7,165 bases of DNA, from positions 1-7,165 of the forward strand of contig JAFAWZ010000102.1 in the NCBI GenBank assembly GCA_019241495.1, given 5' to 3'. Below the pieces are notes generated by a model. It was not told where the DNA came from. It ran no database searches and saw only the letters and a program-made list of their open reading frames with translations. The stretch is from Acidimicrobiales bacterium (GTDB taxonomy: Bacteria > Actinomycetota > Acidimicrobiia > Acidimicrobiales > Palsa-688). Position numbers and translations under genes: made by a program. Shown in pieces: positions 5,766-7,165 of this stretch. Every line of letters begins with the position of its first letter. Position 1 is the first letter of the stretch.

Positions 5766-6740
5766 TTGAGCACTGCCGAGCCCCTACTCGACACGCCCGA
5801 CTACGCCGACGAGACAAACGCAGAGTTCCAGACGCCTCCCGGCCGTAAGACGTGGGTGCAGCAGGTTCTCCTGACCGTCTTCCTCGTGGTTCCATTCGCG
5901 GCTCTTGCTGCGGCCATCCCGGTGGCGTGGGGATGGGGCCTGTCTTGGCGTGATGCTGTCATAGCCTCTGCCATGTACGCCATCAGCGGCTTGGGTGTGA
6001 CGGTGGGATTCCATCGTTACCTGACCCATCGCAGCTTCCGGGCCAAGCGGCCGCTGCGCATCGCGCTCGCCATAGCGGGCAGCCTGGCCCTGCAGGCCTC
6101 GGTCATCCAATGGGTGGCCGACCACCGCCGCCACCATCGTTTCTCGGATCGCGAGGGGGACCCGCATTCCCCGTGGAGGTACGGAACGGGCATGGCCGCT
6201 TTGGCCAAGGGGTTCTTCTACTCGCACGTCGGCTGGTTGTACGACTGGGAGAGGACCGACGAGGAGCGCTACGCCCCCGAGCTGGTCGCCGACCGGGACA
6301 TCAACTGGGTGTCGCGCATGTTCCCGACCTGGGTGGTGGTATCGATGCTGGCCCCCGCGCTCGTCGGCGGACTGTGGGCGTGGTCTTGGCAGGGGGCGGT
6401 GACGGCCTTCTTCTGGGGCAGCCTGGCCCGGGTGTGCCTTCTGCACCACGTGACCTTCGCCATCAACTCGGTGTGCCACATCACGGGCCGCCGGCCCTTC
6501 CGGACCCGTGACCGCAGCCGCAACGTGTGGTGGCTGGCCTTGCTCTCATTCGGAGAATCGTGGCACAACTTCCACCACGCCGAGCCGACCTCGGCCCGCC
6601 ACGGGGTCCGCCTGCTCGAGATCGATACCAGCGCCATGCTCATCAAGGTGATGGAGAAGCTGCGGTGGATCAACGATGTTCGTTGGCCCGACCGGGCCGT
6701 CATCGCCCGCCGCAGGATGGTAGCCGGAGCCGCCGGCTAG
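5766..6740 (+). CDS. Membrane acyl-CoA/acyl-lipid delta-9-type desaturase
   Basis: This 324-residue protein belongs to the integral-membrane di-iron desaturases that put a cis double bond into long-chain acyl groups using O2 and reduced electron carriers. It carries the three histidine boxes HRYLTH (83-88), HRRHH (120-124) and HNFHH (267-271), plus NSVCH (234-238), which matches the additional Asn/His metal-site element of stearoyl-CoA desaturases. Hydrophobic spans lie around 33-55, 63-82 and 97-117, with two more around 190-225. TTG at 5766 is the best start: it sits behind GAGG, and no in-frame ATG or GTG occurs between it and GTG 5616, far upstream in the inverted repeat. The order and length fit actinobacterial DesA3-like enzymes. 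No electron-donor reductase of the usual DesA3 partner type is adjacent. It faces the CFA-type methyltransferase gene 54 bp away. Confidence 0.9.
   Translation: MSTAEPLLDTPDYADETNAEFQTPPGRKTWVQQVLLTVFLVVPFAALAAAIPVAWGWGLSWRDAVIASAMYAISGLGVTVGFHRYLTHRSFRAKRPLRIALAIAGSLALQASVIQWVADHRRHHRFSDREGDPHSPWRYGTGMAALAKGFFYSHVGWLYDWERTDEERYAPELVADRDINWVSRMFPTWVVVSMLAPALVGGLWAWSWQGAVTAFFWGSLARVCLLHHVTFAINSVCHITGRRPFRTRDRSRNVWWLALLSFGESWHNFHHAEPTSARHGVRLLEIDTSAMLIKVMEKLRWINDVRWPDRAVIARRRMVAGAAG
6721..6739 (+). terminator. GC-rich hairpin at the desaturase stop codon
   Basis: TAGCCGG (6721-6727) and CCGGCTA (6733-6739) form a perfect 7-bp stem with a 5-base loop; the stop TAG (6738-6740) ends the stem. A second pair, TAGAGCC (6757-6763) and GGCTCTA (6791-6797), could form a looser stem with a 27-base loop spanning the gap to the convergent gene. 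Neither has a T-run, so termination in this short convergent gap is only suggested. Confidence 0.3.
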
Positions 6741-6794
6741 CCAGTCCGACCCGGTGTAGAGCCCGCCTCCGCCCAAGTTGTTCTCTGAGAGGCT

Positions 6795-7165
6795 CTAGAC
6801 CGCCACTGGCCGGCCGAAGTCCATCCGTTCCAGCGGCATGCCGGAGTCGCCCGAGTCATCGGTGCGAACCGCCAGCACCTGGTGCAGCTCGATGCGCCGC
6901 TGCGTGAAACCGAGCCGGGATCCAGCCAGGTAGAGCCGCCAGACCCGGGCGGTCGGCTCCCCCACCTCGGCCACGGCTTGGTCCCATCGGGCCTCCAGGT
7001 TGGCGCCCCATGCGGCGCACGTCCGGGCGTAGTGCTCCCGGAAGTTCTCCTCGTGGCGGACCTCGAAGCCGTGGTCCTGGATGGCCGAGATGATGCTGCC
7101 GACGGCCTCCAGCTCCCCGTCGGGGAACACGTAGCGGTTGATGAAACCGCCCGTCCGGGCCGGCG
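6795..7165 (-). CDS. Cyclopropane-fatty-acid synthase family methyltransferase, C-terminal part (start outside window)
   Basis: The frame is open to the window edge and ends with TAG at 6797-6795, leaving 122 C-terminal residues; the GTG at 7130 is internal. The visible sequence has the family's C-terminal signature: FINRYVFPDGEL, then HEENFREHYARTCAAWGANL, RVWRLYLAGSRLGF and LHQVLAVR. Members use S-adenosylmethionine to methylate the double bond of unsaturated acyl chains in phospholipids, making cyclopropane or, in actinobacterial UfaA1/BfaA-type enzymes, 10-methyl(ene) products. The SAM-binding half is not in the window, so the product type cannot be decided. The convergent desaturase next to it could supply the unsaturated substrate. 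Confidence 0.87.
   Translation of the reverse strand, partial: PARTGGFINRYVFPDGELEAVGSIISAIQDHGFEVRHEENFREHYARTCAAWGANLEARWDQAVAEVGEPTARVWRLYLAGSRLGFTQRRIELHQVLAVRTDDSGDSGMPLERMDFGRPVAV

Overview
The window looks like chromosome of a high-GC actinobacterium (Actinomycetota). The grounds are the strong G/C bias at third codon positions, the GTG and TTG starts, the 4-base start/stop overlaps, and a gene set typical of that phylum: a GT39-type membrane glycosyltransferase, an FMN-binding protein with its own ApbE, and a DesA3-like acyl desaturase next to a CFA-type methyltransferase. An Acidimicrobiia-like lineage is possible, but the sequence alone does not fix the taxon. There are no RNA genes, CRISPR arrays, transposases or phage genes.

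Left block, bases 1-4346, plus strand, tightly packed. It holds the 3' part of a GT39/ArnT-like polytopic glycosyltransferase, a NOX-like ferric-reductase-type transmembrane NAD(P)H oxidoreductase, a small membrane-anchored FMN-binding protein with a Thr/Pro-rich stalk, and ApbE (FAD:protein FMN transferase). Junctions are GTGA overlap, 10 bp gap and TTGA overlap, so this reads as one operon. The last three genes form a plausible extracytosolic electron-transfer module. NAD(P)H reduces FAD on the cytoplasmic side, electrons cross the membrane over two b-type hemes, and they arrive at an FMN that ApbE attaches covalently to a Thr outside. The final acceptor cannot be read from the window.

Middle block, 4343-5461, minus strand. 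A two-gene unit encodes an AlkA-like HhH-GPD DNA glycosylase followed by a short flavodoxin-family protein. The flavodoxin gene overlaps the end of apbE tail to tail by 4 bases. A perfect 9-bp hairpin sits across the stop codon of the glycosylase and just before the flavodoxin start.

Intergenic 5462-5765 lies between the divergently transcribed glycosylase and desaturase genes. Most of it is a large imperfect inverted repeat (arms of about 64 bp, 49 matches over 63 aligned positions, 53-bp spacer). This is the most unexplained structure in the window.

Right block, 5766-7165. A membrane acyl (delta-9 type) desaturase on the plus strand faces the 3' end of a CFA-synthase-family methyltransferase on the minus strand. 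Together they suggest lipid tailoring: a double bond is introduced and then methylated or cyclopropanated, possibly to a 10-methyl or cyclopropane fatty acid.
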